The notes under the pieces were generated by a model that ran no database searches, was not told the DNA's origin, and saw only the letters and a program-made list of their open reading frames with translations. From Halomonas sp. I5-271120 (lineage in GTDB: Bacteria; Pseudomonadota; Gammaproteobacteria; Pseudomonadales; Halomonadaceae), in the NCBI RefSeq assembly GCF_030553075.1, contig NZ_CP130701.1, positions 2,728,001-2,792,000 on the forward strand: DNA of 64,000 nt, read 5' to 3'. Numbering within the stretch: the first letter of the stretch is position 1; each line of letters starts with the position of its first letter. Position numbers and translations under genes: made by a program. Positions 36,435 to 45,003 of this stretch are shown piece after piece.

Positions 36435-36941
36435 ATGACCATGAAAGCCAAGACCCGCTCGCTTGACCGTATCGACCTGAAGATCCTGCGTGCCCTCCAG
36501 GACAATGCCCGCATTTCCTATGTCGACCTGGCCGCTCAGGTGGGGCTATCCACCACGCCGTGCCTGGAGCGCGTCAAGCGCCTGGAGCGCTCCGGGATCA
36601 TTCGCGGCTACAAGGCAGTGCTCGACCCCAGGGCCCTGAAGGCCAAGCTGCTGGTGTTCGTCGAGATCAGTCTCGAGAGCCAGTCGCCTGCGGTGTTCGA
36701 CGAGTTCCGGCGTGCCGTGCGCAAGCTGCCGCAGGTCCAGGAGTGTCACCTGGTCTCGGGGCAGTTCGACTATATCCTCAAGTGCCGGATTCCCGAGATG
36801 TCGGCCTACCGCCAGCTGCTTGGCGAGGTGGTGCTGACCCTGCCCGGCGTCAAGGAGTCGAAGAGCTATGTGGTCATGGAAGAGGTTAAGGAAGAATTTA
36901 CCCTGCATGTCCCGGATGTCGAGCAGCTCGAAGAGTACTGA
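36435..36941 (+). CDS. lrp: Leucine-responsive regulator Lrp
   Basis: Lrp-family DNA-binding regulator of amino acid metabolism, working as an octamer or hexadecamer. The 168 residues have the helix-turn-helix (ISYVDLAAQVGLSTTPCLER) and the RAM ligand domain (LLVFVEISLESQSPAVFDEF, VQECHLVSGQFDY, SYVVMEEVKEE). It is close to E. coli and Pseudomonas Lrp rather than a distant AsnC paralogue. Starts at 36435 or 36441 are both plausible; the frame is open to 36264 but the N-terminal extension looks non-coding. It interrupts the prmC-moeB neighbourhood usual in related genomes and lies a few kb from the polyamine / beta-alanine genes, which it could regulate. Confidence 0.92.
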   Translation: MTMKAKTRSLDRIDLKILRALQDNARISYVDLAAQVGLSTTPCLERVKRLERSGIIRGYKAVLDPRALKAKLLVFVEISLESQSPAVFDEFRRAVRKLPQVQECHLVSGQFDYILKCRIPEMSAYRQLLGEVVLTLPGVKESKSYVVMEEVKEEFTLHVPDVEQLEEY

Positions 36942-37093
36942 GCACTTAGTATCGATACTTGGCATTAGCACCTAGCACTTGGCTCATAGCACCTAGCCCT
37001 CGGCACTGAGCGCCGACGCAGGCCGATTGACGCAGGCCGATTGACGTCGGCCGGGAACCAAGCAGGACCTGAGATAAAAGGCCCAGAAGACAC
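36942..37093. repeat. Degenerate short repeats between lrp and moeB
   Basis: From 36945 to 37010 the sequence is built of variants of AGCACCTAG and AGCACTTGG (GCACTTAG, TTAGCACCTAGCACTTGG, ATAGCACCTAG, CGGCACTGAG). At 37015-37042 the 14-mer GACGCAGGCCGATT is repeated exactly in tandem, with a partial third copy. No gene or terminator is visible. The pattern looks like slippage-grown simple sequence. Confidence 0.7.
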
Positions 37094-37099
37094 GTGACG

Positions 37100-37873
37100 A
37101 TGAACGACCAGGCGCTGCTGCGCTATAGCCGCCAGATCATGCTCGATCCGATCGAGATCGAAGGCCAGGAGCGTCTCCTTGCAAGCCATGCGCTGGTGAT
37201 CGGCGCTGGCGGGCTGGGCTCGCCGGTGGCGCTTTACCTGGCGGCAGCGGGGGTCGGCCGCTTGACGCTGGCCGACGATGACGCGGTCGAGCTTTCCAAT
37301 CTGCAGCGCCAGGTCGCCCACGGCCAGGCGGACATCGGCCGCCTCAAGGCCGAATCGGCTCGCGATGCCGCGCTGGCGCTCAACCCTGACTGCCGGATCA
37401 CCGCCGTCACCGAGCGCCTCGACGGCGCGGCGCTGGCAATCGCCGTCCAGGCAGCGGATCTGGTGCTCGACTGCACCGATCGCTTCGCCTCGCGCTATGC
37501 CATCAACGCCGCCTGCCAGGCGGCAGGGCGGCCGCTGGTCTCCGGAGCGGCGATTCGCTTCGGTGGACAGCTTGCGGTCTTCGATCCTCGCGACCCGGAA
37601 AGCCCCTGCTATGCCTGCCTCTATCCACCGAGCAAGCCAGGAGAACCCGTCGATGACGAGGAGCTGCGCTGCGCCGAGAACGGCGTGGTAGCACCCCTGG
37701 TCGGGCTGATCGGCAGCTTCCAGGCTTTGGAGGCGGTCAAGCTGCTCAGCGGTGCCGGTAGCGCCCATCAAGGGCTTTCCACCTTCGATGGCCTCACCGG
37801 CGAATGGCGGCGCTTCCGGGTGCCCCGCGATCCGGCCTGCCCGGTCTGCGGGCAGCGCTGCGGTCAGGACTGA
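37100..37873 (+). CDS. moeB: MoeB/ThiF-family adenylyltransferase
   Basis: This E1-like enzyme adenylates the C-terminus of a ubiquitin-fold sulphur carrier (MoaD in molybdopterin synthesis, or ThiS). The 257 residues include the ATP-binding GAGGLGSPVALYLAAAGVG, the adenylate-contact segment SNLQRQVAH and an Asp-rich LVLDCTDRFASRYAIN. Two Cys pairs (CYACLYPP and CPVCGQRC) form the structural zinc site. Length and position downstream of hemA-prfA-prmC favour MoeB, but ThiF or HesA function cannot be excluded. I use the ATG at 37100; a GTG at 37094 is also in frame. The LysR gene follows after 3 bp. Confidence 0.88.
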   Translation: MNDQALLRYSRQIMLDPIEIEGQERLLASHALVIGAGGLGSPVALYLAAAGVGRLTLADDDAVELSNLQRQVAHGQADIGRLKAESARDAALALNPDCRITAVTERLDGAALAIAVQAADLVLDCTDRFASRYAINAACQAAGRPLVSGAAIRFGGQLAVFDPRDPESPCYACLYPPSKPGEPVDDEELRCAENGVVAPLVGLIGSFQALEAVKLLSGAGSAHQGLSTFDGLTGEWRRFRVPRDPACPVCGQRCGQD

Positions 37874-37876
37874 CCC

Positions 37877-38797
37877 ATGGCCGAGCACGCAGCGCCGCCG
37901 CTTGGGCGGGTCAGCGACTTCGAGGTGCGCCTGATCCGCGTGTTCAAGGCGGTAGTCGAGTGCGGAGGCTTCACCGCCGCCGAGGGCGAGCTAGGCATCT
38001 CCCGCTCGGCGATCAGCCTGCACATGAGCGATCTCGAAAAACGCCTGGGCCTGCGCCTGTGTCAGCGCGGACGCGGCGGCTTTGCACTCACCGAGGAGGG
38101 GCGTCAGGTCTATCGGGCCGGGCTGACCCTGCTAGCTTCTCTGGAGACCTTCCGCACCGAGGTCAACGGCCTGCACCGCACCCTGCGCGGCGAGCTCAAT
38201 ATCGGCATCACCGATAACCTGGTCAGTCTGCCGCAGATGCGTATCACACATGCCCTGGCCGCCCTCAAGGCCAAGGGACCTGAGGTGGTGGTGAATATCC
38301 ACATGGAAGCACCGGACAGCATCGCCCAGGGAGTGCTCGATGCCCGGCTGCATATCGGCGTGGTGCCCGAGGTCAACCTGCTGGCGAGCCTCGAGGCGCG
38401 CCCGCTCTACGATGAGGCCTCACGGCTTTATTGCGCCGATACTCACCCGCTCTACGCCGCTCCTGATGCTGATCTGACAACGGAGCAACTCGCCGGCTTC
38501 GAGGCGGTGATCCCCGGCTATCCGTTGCCGGAAGCGGCGCGGGCGGCCCATGCCCCGCTCACCGGCACCGCCACCGCCAGTGATCGCGAGGGCGCGGCCT
38601 TTATGATTCTCACCGGGGCTTACCTCGGCTACCTGCCGGACCACCTGGCCGCCCACTGGGTCGCCGCCGGGCGGCTTCGGGAACTCGACCTGCCAGGCTG
38701 TCGCTTCAGCACCCCTTTCGTCACCATCACCCGCCGCGACCGGCGCCCGCATCGGGTCCTCGAAGCCTTTCTCGACGAGTTGGCCAACCAGTCCTGA
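37877..38797 (+). CDS. LysR-family transcriptional regulator
   Basis: The 306 residues have an N-terminal winged helix-turn-helix (about 15-75, VVECGGFTAAEGELGISRSA then ISLHMSDLEKRLGLRLCQR) and a C-terminal effector-binding domain. It starts 3 bp after moeB and converges on mmsA across a terminator. In Pseudomonas aeruginosa the LysR protein BauR activates beta-alanine catabolism genes (bauABCD) equivalent to the aminotransferase and dehydrogenase here. A similar role is likely from context but not proven. The ligand is unknown. Confidence 0.88.
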   Translation: MAEHAAPPLGRVSDFEVRLIRVFKAVVECGGFTAAEGELGISRSAISLHMSDLEKRLGLRLCQRGRGGFALTEEGRQVYRAGLTLLASLETFRTEVNGLHRTLRGELNIGITDNLVSLPQMRITHALAALKAKGPEVVVNIHMEAPDSIAQGVLDARLHIGVVPEVNLLASLEARPLYDEASRLYCADTHPLYAAPDADLTTEQLAGFEAVIPGYPLPEAARAAHAPLTGTATASDREGAAFMILTGAYLGYLPDHLAAHWVAAGRLRELDLPGCRFSTPFVTITRRDRRPHRVLEAFLDELANQS

Positions 38798-38817
38798 GGG
38801 GCGGCGGCCTCAACGAC

Positions 38818-38846
38818 AACGGCCGGCCCCGAAGGGCCGGCCGTTT
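38818..38846. terminator. Terminator between convergent LysR gene and mmsA
   Basis: A 12-bp perfect stem (AACGGCCGGCCC with GGGCCGGCCGTT) closes a CGAA loop; on the + strand one more T follows, then CC. The stem is very stable but the U-tract is short on both strands. It lies midway between the two stop codons. Confidence 0.7.
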
Positions 38847-38865
38847 CCGATCCTGACAACTTATA

Positions 38866-40359
38866 TCAGCTACCGGAGGGGAAGTGAAACTCGGCGTGAG
38901 TGGTTTCGAAGGCTGACGGCCAGCGCTGGGAGATCGCCTTGCGCCGGGTGTAGAAGCGCACTGCGTCCGGGCCATAGGCGTGCAGGTCACCAAACAGTGA
39001 GCGCTTCCAGCCGCCGAAGCTGTGGTAGGCCACCGGCACCGGCAGCGGGACGTTGATGCCGACCATGCCCACCTGGATGCGATCGGCGAAGCGCCTGGCC
39101 GCCTCGCCGTCGGCGGTGAACAGGCAGGTGCCGTTGCCGTACTCGTGGGCGTTGATCAGGGCGATGGCCTCATCGAGGCTCTCCACCCGCACCACGCACA
39201 GCGCCGGGCCGAAGATCTCCTCCTGATAGATGCGCATCTCGGGCGTCACCCGGTCGAACAGGCAGCCGCCGAGGAAGTAGCCGTCTTCATGGCCGGGAAC
39301 CGTCAGGCTGCGGCCGTCCGCAACCAGGCGGGCTCCTTCCTTGGTGCCGATTTCCAGATAGCCCATCACCTTGTCGCGGTGTTCGGCGGTCACCAGGGCT
39401 CCCATGTCGAGGCCGCGCTGGGTGCCGGGGCCGATCTTCAGCGCCTGGATCTTCGGCACCAAGGCCTCGATCAGTCGGTCGGCGCTGTCATCGCCCACGC
39501 ATACGGCCACCGAGATCGCCATGCAGCGCTCGCCGGCGCTGCCAAAGGCCGCACCCATCAGGGTATTGGCGGCATTGTCGAGATCTGCATCCGGCAGCAC
39601 CACGGCATGATTCTTGGCCCCGCCCAGCGCCTGGACGCGCTTGCCGCCGGCCGAGCCGCGGGCGTACAGGGACGCGGCGATGGGCGTCGAGCCGACGAAG
39701 GAGATCGCCTCGACCTCGGGGGAATCGAGCAGACCCTCGACGGCCACGCGGTCGCCCTGCAGCACGTTGAGCACCCCCGGCGGGGCCCCTGCCTCGCCGA
39801 GCAGTTCGGCGATCGCCAGCACCGAGGAAGGATCCTTCTCCGAGGGCTTGAGGATGAAGGTGTTGCCGCAGGCGATCGCCATCGGGTACATCCACAGCGG
39901 CACCATGGCCGGGAAGTTGAAGGGCGTGATGCCCGCCACCACGCCGAGCGGCTGGAAGTTTGACCAGGCATCGATGCCCGGGCCGGCGTTATGGGAGTAC
40001 TCCCCCTTGAGCAGCTCCGGCACGCCACAGGCGTACTCGACGTTCTCGATGCCGCGCCGGAGCTCGCCCATGGCGTCCTCGACGGTCTTGCCGTGCTCCT
40101 CGCTGATCAGCTGGACGAGGCGTTCGGCGTGCTCCTCGAGCAGCTGCTTGAAGCGGTACATGACCTGGGCGCGCTTGGCCGGCGGAGTGTCCCGCCAGGC
40201 CGGGAAGGCCTCCCGGGCCGCCGCGATGGCGCGCTCGACGGTGGCGGCATCGGCCTTGGCGACCTGGCGGATAACCTGGCCGGTGGCCGGGTTGGTGACG
40301 GGCAGCGTGGCCTCGCTCAACTGCGACTGGCCGTTGATGAAGTGGGCGATCTGTTGCAT
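38866..40359 (-). CDS. mmsA: CoA-acylating methylmalonate-semialdehyde dehydrogenase
   Basis: This enzyme oxidises methylmalonate or malonate semialdehyde to propionyl- or acetyl-CoA with NAD and CoA, a late step of valine or beta-alanine breakdown. The 497 residues have the aldehyde dehydrogenase fold: cofactor motif ITPFNFPAMVPLWMYP, glycine loop FVGSTPIA, catalytic Cys279 (GERCMAIS) and EEIFGPALCV. The family-typical substitution Gly-Ala-Lys-Asn (LGGAKNHAVV) is present in place of the usual catalytic Glu. The start ATG has AGGAGC upstream. With the aminotransferase 60 bp upstream it forms the beta-alanine to acetyl-CoA route. Confidence 0.94.
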   Translation of the reverse strand: MQQIAHFINGQSQLSEATLPVTNPATGQVIRQVAKADAATVERAIAAAREAFPAWRDTPPAKRAQVMYRFKQLLEEHAERLVQLISEEHGKTVEDAMGELRRGIENVEYACGVPELLKGEYSHNAGPGIDAWSNFQPLGVVAGITPFNFPAMVPLWMYPMAIACGNTFILKPSEKDPSSVLAIAELLGEAGAPPGVLNVLQGDRVAVEGLLDSPEVEAISFVGSTPIAASLYARGSAGGKRVQALGGAKNHAVVLPDADLDNAANTLMGAAFGSAGERCMAISVAVCVGDDSADRLIEALVPKIQALKIGPGTQRGLDMGALVTAEHRDKVMGYLEIGTKEGARLVADGRSLTVPGHEDGYFLGGCLFDRVTPEMRIYQEEIFGPALCVVRVESLDEAIALINAHEYGNGTCLFTADGEAARRFADRIQVGMVGINVPLPVPVAYHSFGGWKRSLFGDLHAYGPDAVRFYTRRKAISQRWPSAFETTHAEFHFPSGS

Positions 40360-40419
40360 GAGAGCTCCTGAAGAAAGGGCAGAGGGCAGAGGGCAAAGAG
40401 CACAAAGAATAAAGGGCGC

Positions 40420-41772
40420 TCAGTCCAGGGTGTCCAGAGTAGTCGCCACGGCGTCGAAGAGCCGCTCGAGCTCGTCCTCGGTGGTCGAGAACGGAGGGCC
40501 GAACTGCAGGGTGTCGCCGCCGAAGCGGACATAGAAGCCCGCTTCCCATAGCGCCAGATGGGCATCCCGTGGGCGGATCGTCGGGTCGCCATCCCTCGGG
40601 GCGAGCTGGATGGCGCCGGCCAGGCCATAGTTGCGGATGTCGACCACGTGACGCCGGCCGCGCAGGGCATGCAGCTTGTTCTCGAAGGCCGGGGCGATGG
40701 TGCGCACCTGGGCCGGGAAGTCCTCGCGCTCGAACAGCGCAAGCGCCGCCAGGCCCGCAGCGCAGGCCACCGGGTGGCCGCTGTAGGTGTAGCCGTGGGG
40801 GAACTCGATGGCGTGGGCCGGTGCGGTGCCGTCCATGAAGGCCGAGAAGACCTCTTGGGAGGCGATCACCGCGCCCATCGGCACCGCGCCGTTGGTCAGC
40901 TGCTTGGCCACGTTCATGATGTCTGGCGTGACGCCAAAGGCCTCGGCGCCGGTGCGTGCGCCGCAGCGGCCGAAGGCAGTGATCACCTCGTCGAAGATCA
41001 GCAGGATGTCATGAGCGTCGCAGATCGCCCGCAGTCGCTCCAGATAGCCCTTGGGCGGTACGATGACACCGCCGGAGCCGGACATCGGCTCGACGATCAC
41101 CGCGGCGATGGTCGAGGCGTCGTGCAGGGCGATCTGGTCGAGCAGGGCGTTGGCCAGTTCCCAGCCGGTCTCAGCCTGGCCGCGAGTGAAGGCCAGACTC
41201 TGTTGCAGGGTGTGCGGCAGGTGACTGACGTCGAGAAGCGGGCCGTAGTGCTTGCGATTGGCGCCGATACCCCCAAGGCTGGTACCGCCGATGTTGACGC
41301 CATGATAGCCCTTGGCGCGACCGATCAGCCGCGTCTTCTCGGGGCGCCCCTTGAGGCGCCAGTAGGCCTTGGCCATCTTCACCGAGGTGTCGGCGGCCTC
41401 GGAGCCCGAGTTGGTGAAGAACACATGATCGAGGCCGGCTGGCGTCAGCTCGGCGACCTTGTCGGCAAGCGCAAAGGCCAGCGGATGGCCGACCTGAAAG
41501 CCGGGGGCGAAGTCGAGGCTGCCCAGCTGGTGCGACACTGCGTCCTTTATCTCGGCGCGGTTATGGCCGGCGCCGCAGGTCCACAGGCCGGAGAGGGAGT
41601 CGAACAGCCGGCGACCCTTGGCATCGATGAAGTAGCGTCCTTCGGCGCCGGTCACCATCCGCGGATGGTTGCGGAAATCGCGGTTGGCGGTATAGGGCAT
41701 CCAGAAGGCGGACGACAGGGTATCGGGAGCCGAGGTGCTGGTGGGGTCGGTCTCAACGTCAGAATGCAGCAT
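40420..41772 (-). CDS. Omega-amino acid (beta-alanine):pyruvate aminotransferase
   Basis: A class III PLP aminotransferase of 450 residues that should transfer the terminal amino group of beta-alanine or a similar omega-amino acid to pyruvate. Visible are the FWMPYTANRDF N-terminal signature of this subgroup, the phosphate-binding SGSEAADT, the PLP ring contact YHGVN, an aspartate in LLIFDEVITAFGR and the Schiff-base Lys290 (NVAKQLTNG). Compare BauA of P. aeruginosa; a putrescine or other diamine substrate is also possible given the adjacent transporter. AGGAGG lies 5 bases before the ATG. It is transcribed with mmsA, divergent from the importer. Confidence 0.9.
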   Translation of the reverse strand: MLHSDVETDPTSTSAPDTLSSAFWMPYTANRDFRNHPRMVTGAEGRYFIDAKGRRLFDSLSGLWTCGAGHNRAEIKDAVSHQLGSLDFAPGFQVGHPLAFALADKVAELTPAGLDHVFFTNSGSEAADTSVKMAKAYWRLKGRPEKTRLIGRAKGYHGVNIGGTSLGGIGANRKHYGPLLDVSHLPHTLQQSLAFTRGQAETGWELANALLDQIALHDASTIAAVIVEPMSGSGGVIVPPKGYLERLRAICDAHDILLIFDEVITAFGRCGARTGAEAFGVTPDIMNVAKQLTNGAVPMGAVIASQEVFSAFMDGTAPAHAIEFPHGYTYSGHPVACAAGLAALALFEREDFPAQVRTIAPAFENKLHALRGRRHVVDIRNYGLAGAIQLAPRDGDPTIRPRDAHLALWEAGFYVRFGGDTLQFGPPFSTTEDELERLFDAVATTLDTLD

Positions 41773-41843
41773 GGAGCCTCCTGGTCAGGCGCTGGGGGGT
41801 ATGTCCACAGCATGGCGCGGCTGGCACGTACGAAAAATCCAAC

Positions 41844-41867
41844 TTTACTCACACCAACGTGAGTAAA
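41844..41867. promoter_or_regulatory. Perfect dyad operator in the divergent aminotransferase / importer region
   Basis: TTTACTCAC (41844-41852) and GTGAGTAAA (41859-41867) are perfect 9-bp complements separated by 6 bp. The right half overlaps a -10-like TAAAAT (41864-41869, + strand). It lies 72 bp before the aminotransferase start and about 120 bp before the importer start, ideal for a shared repressor or activator. The LysR protein encoded nearby, Lrp or an unlinked regulator could bind; this is inference. Confidence 0.65.
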
Positions 41868-41988
41868 ATATGGCGTAACAGCGGCAAGGCGCCTGTCCCT
41901 ATTGGTCCCAACGGCACAGTTCTATAGACTGCGCGACCGGCCATGATCCGGTCGGCGAAGGCCGGCATGCGACAAGACGAGGAGAGCG

Positions 41989-43137
41989 ATGAGCGAAACC
42001 AGCACGGCGAGCGCCCCGCCCCGCCAGGGCCTGACTGACAAAGGCCCGACGCCGCGCCGCGCTGCGGCGATCGCCCTCGAGGGCCTGCATAAGCGCTTCG
42101 GCCCCGACTCCGTGGCGCTGGACGGCGTCGATCTCACGATCCGCGAGGGGGAGTTCTTCACCCTGCTCGGGCCATCGGGCTGCGGCAAGACGACGCTATT
42201 GCGCATTCTTGCCGGGCTCGAGTCGCCGGATGCCGGCCGTCTGACCCTTGGCGGGCGCGATATCACCCAGGTGCCGGCTCACCGGCGCAGCGTCAACACC
42301 GTTTTCCAGTCCTATGCGCTTTTTCCGCACCTGTCGGTGCGCGAAAACCTGGCCTTTGGGCTGCGCATGCAGGGGGTGGCCAAGCCCGAGCGGGAGTCGC
42401 GGGTTGCCAAGATTGCCCGCTTCATCCAGCTTGGCGAGCTTATCGAGCGCAGAGTGGACCAGCTCTCTGGCGGCCAGCGTCAGCGTATCGCCCTGGCCCG
42501 GGCGCTGGTCTGTGAGCCGGATGTGCTGCTGCTCGATGAGCCGCTGTCAGCGCTGGATGCCGGGCTTCGCGGTCAGCTCCAGGTCGAGCTAAAGCGCGTC
42601 CAGGAGCGCCTGGGCATGACCTTTCTCTTCGTCACCCACGATCAGCAGGAAGCCATGGTGATGTCGGATCGCATCGCCGTGCTCGACGGTGGCTGCATCC
42701 AGCAGGTCGGTTCGCCCCGCGAGGTCTATGAGCGGCCGGCGAACGCCTTCGTGGCTCGCTTCATGGGCCATGACAACCTCTTCCCGATCCTTTCGCGTGA
42801 CGGAGTGCAGCTCAACACCGGCCTGGGGGCGCTAACGGTCGAGGCGCCGGCGTCCGAGCCACCAGAGACCCCGGATGCGGACTCGCTGCTGCTGATCCGC
42901 CCCGAGACGGTGGATTTGCTGCCATCGGGCCAGGCCGGCGCCAACTGCCTGCCGGCACGCGTCACCGACTGCCTGTACCGGGGCAGCCACGCCGAATACC
43001 GCCTGGCAGTGGGCGATACCGAGCTGCAGGCGATGGTCAATAACCGGGGGCGGCAGTTGCCTGGCGTAGGAGATCGCGTCTGCGTATCGGTAGCGGCCGA
43101 GGACCTGGTGACGCTGACTGGCGAGGAGGGCACATGA
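41989..43137 (+). CDS. Polyamine-type ABC importer, ATP-binding subunit (PotA-like)
   Basis: The cytoplasmic ATPase of a spermidine/putrescine-type importer. The 382 residues have Walker A GPSGCGKTTLLR, a Q-loop FQSYALFPHLSVRENLAF, signature LSGGQRQRIALARA, Walker B LLLDEPLSALD and the H-loop VTHDQQEA, followed by a TOBE-type regulatory domain (about 290-375). It is the first gene of four; ATGA overlaps couple it to the next subunit. A GAGGAG ribosome site precedes the ATG. The exact substrate is not set by sequence, but the locus (beta-alanine / putrescine catabolism) supports polyamines. Confidence 0.9.
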   Translation: MSETSTASAPPRQGLTDKGPTPRRAAAIALEGLHKRFGPDSVALDGVDLTIREGEFFTLLGPSGCGKTTLLRILAGLESPDAGRLTLGGRDITQVPAHRRSVNTVFQSYALFPHLSVRENLAFGLRMQGVAKPERESRVAKIARFIQLGELIERRVDQLSGGQRQRIALARALVCEPDVLLLDEPLSALDAGLRGQLQVELKRVQERLGMTFLFVTHDQQEAMVMSDRIAVLDGGCIQQVGSPREVYERPANAFVARFMGHDNLFPILSRDGVQLNTGLGALTVEAPASEPPETPDADSLLLIRPETVDLLPSGQAGANCLPARVTDCLYRGSHAEYRLAVGDTELQAMVNNRGRQLPGVGDRVCVSVAAEDLVTLTGEEGT

Positions 43138-44057
43138 GCGGGGCCGGCGTTTCGCACGCTCCCGGCGCGCGCAGGGCCCTTGGCGATACCCGCCATCTGC
43201 TGCTCACCGTGGCACCGGGGGCGCTCTGGCTGCTGATCTTTCTGGTGCTGCCCGGCATCTACCTGATGGGGGTGGCCTTCATGACCAACGGGCCCTATGG
43301 TCAGCCCCAGATGCCGCTGACGCTGGATGCCTTCGAGCGGCTGGCCGGCTATGGCATCCTGGGCTGGAGCCCGGCCAATCTCTACACCCTGCTGCGTTCG
43401 CTCGCGCAGACTCTGGTCGCGACCCTTCTGGTAGTGGCGATCAGCTATCCGCTGGCCTACCACATCAGCACTGCCAATGCGCGCTGGCGGCCGGTGATGC
43501 TACTGGCGCTGGTGGTGCCGTCCTGGACCAATCAGGTGATTCGCACCTTTGGCTGGATGAACCTGCTGGCGCCTGGTACGCCCCTGGCGGGTCTTGCCGA
43601 GTCGCTGAGCCTGATACCGCCCAACATGGGGCTTTATCCGTCCAATGTCGCGGTGACCCTAGGGCTTGTCTATAACTTCCTGCCGTTCATGGTGCTGCCG
43701 CTCTATGCCGCCTTCGAGAAGCTCGATACCTCTCAGGTGGAGGCGGCTCAGGACCTCTATGCCTCGCCGCTGTGGACCTTTCGACATGCGGTTTTTCCCC
43801 AGACCCTGCCGGGGCTGCTGGCCGGCGGTGTGCTGGTGGCGATTCCCGCCTTCGGCATGTATGTGGTCTCTGAGCTGCTGGGCGGTGGCAAGCACATGCT
43901 GCTTGGCAACCTGGTGGCGCGGCAGTTTGCCGGTGGCGCCAACTGGCCGCTGGGGGCTGCCGGCGCGATCCTGATGCTGTTGGCGACCTTTGCCGGGCTC
44001 TATGTGATGAGACGGCTGGGCAGGCGCCTGGGCGGTGGCGATGAGGTGGTGATATGA
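43134..44057 (+). CDS. Polyamine-type ABC importer, permease (PotB-like)
   Basis: One of two inner-membrane permeases. The 307-residue protein has about six membrane helices, the first near 25-45 (HLLLTVAPGALWLLIFLVLP), and the ABC-permease EAA loop near residue 205 (VEAAQDLYASPLWTFRHAVFPQTLPG) that contacts the ATPase. It overlaps the ATPase gene by 4 bp (ATGA) and the second permease gene likewise. The extended N-terminus and the long periplasmic loop between the first two helices are typical of PotB. Confidence 0.9.
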   Translation: MSGAGVSHAPGARRALGDTRHLLLTVAPGALWLLIFLVLPGIYLMGVAFMTNGPYGQPQMPLTLDAFERLAGYGILGWSPANLYTLLRSLAQTLVATLLVVAISYPLAYHISTANARWRPVMLLALVVPSWTNQVIRTFGWMNLLAPGTPLAGLAESLSLIPPNMGLYPSNVAVTLGLVYNFLPFMVLPLYAAFEKLDTSQVEAAQDLYASPLWTFRHAVFPQTLPGLLAGGVLVAIPAFGMYVVSELLGGGKHMLLGNLVARQFAGGANWPLGAAGAILMLLATFAGLYVMRRLGRRLGGGDEVVI

Positions 44058-44857
44058 CCCGTCGTGGACTGCATCGAGGCTTGCGCGTCTTCTGGTGGTT
44101 GACGCTGGTGTTTCTCTATCTGCCACTGGCGGTGGTGGTGCTCTACTCCTTCAACGCCTCCAACAGTGCCGCCCACTTTACCGGCGTCTCGCTGCGCTGG
44201 TATCACCGGCTGATGGGCAATGAGGCGCTGCTCACTGCGCTTGGCAATAGCCTGCTGCTGGCGGTGGTTTCTTCACTGATTGCACTGCTGCTCGGCACCC
44301 TGATCGGCTATGGCATGTTCCACCATCGCTGGCGGCGGCTGGGCTGGCTGGTGGTGCTGATCTATCTGCCCCTGGTGCTGCCGGATATCGTCTTCGGCAT
44401 CGCCGAAATGGCCTTTTTCGTGCAGGTGGAGCGCCTGACCGGCTGGCTGTCACCGGGGCTTGGCACCATGGTCATCGCCCATGTTTCCTTCCAGATTCCC
44501 TTCGTGGCGCTGATCGTCTATTCGCGGCTGGTGGGGCTCGACCCGAGCCTGTTTGAGGCGGCCAAGGACCTCTATGCCTCGCCCTGGCAACGGGCCCGCC
44601 ATTTTCTGGTGCCGACCCTGAGGCCCGCGTTGATCTCAGGGGCCTTTCTGTCATTCACGCTGTCGCTGGATGATTTCGTGATCAGCTTCTTCACCGCAGG
44701 CCCCGAGAGCGCGACGCTGCCGATCTATATCTGGGGGGCGATCCGCAAGGGCGTCTCGCCGGAGATCAATGCCATTGCGACGCTGATGATCGCTGCCGTA
44801 GTGCTGGTCGCCGTGGCCAGCCTGCTGCTAGGCCGTCAGCGTTCGGGGCGTGGCTAG
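44054..44857 (+). CDS. Polyamine-type ABC importer, permease (PotC-like)
   Basis: The second permease, 267 residues, with six predicted helices, starting with FWWLTLVFLYLPLAVVVLYS, and an EAA motif (FEAAKDLYASPWQRARHFLVP) in the last third. The N-terminal signature YSFNASNSAAHFTGVSLRWY is characteristic of PotC. It is translationally coupled to the PotB-like gene (ATGA). A 146-bp gap separates it from the binding protein gene. Confidence 0.9.
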   Translation: MTRRGLHRGLRVFWWLTLVFLYLPLAVVVLYSFNASNSAAHFTGVSLRWYHRLMGNEALLTALGNSLLLAVVSSLIALLLGTLIGYGMFHHRWRRLGWLVVLIYLPLVLPDIVFGIAEMAFFVQVERLTGWLSPGLGTMVIAHVSFQIPFVALIVYSRLVGLDPSLFEAAKDLYASPWQRARHFLVPTLRPALISGAFLSFTLSLDDFVISFFTAGPESATLPIYIWGAIRKGVSPEINAIATLMIAAVVLVAVASLLLGRQRSGRG

Positions 44858-45003
44858 CGAGCCTCTGCCACGACCGCTCCGGGCCAGCGGCCGTGACCTG
44901 GCCCCACGGTGATGTCGCCAGGAAGGCCTTGACGTGGCACCCTGCCGGTTTCGCCGATCTCATCCCGCTAACATCACATCATCGCTACTCAGGAGAGTCA
45001 CGC

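Noticed and set aside
40558-41862. Open frame of 434 codons on the + strand opposite the aminotransferase
   Set aside because: It is an antisense shadow: the aminotransferase frame has PLP motifs, this one has none and is Gly/Ala/His-rich.
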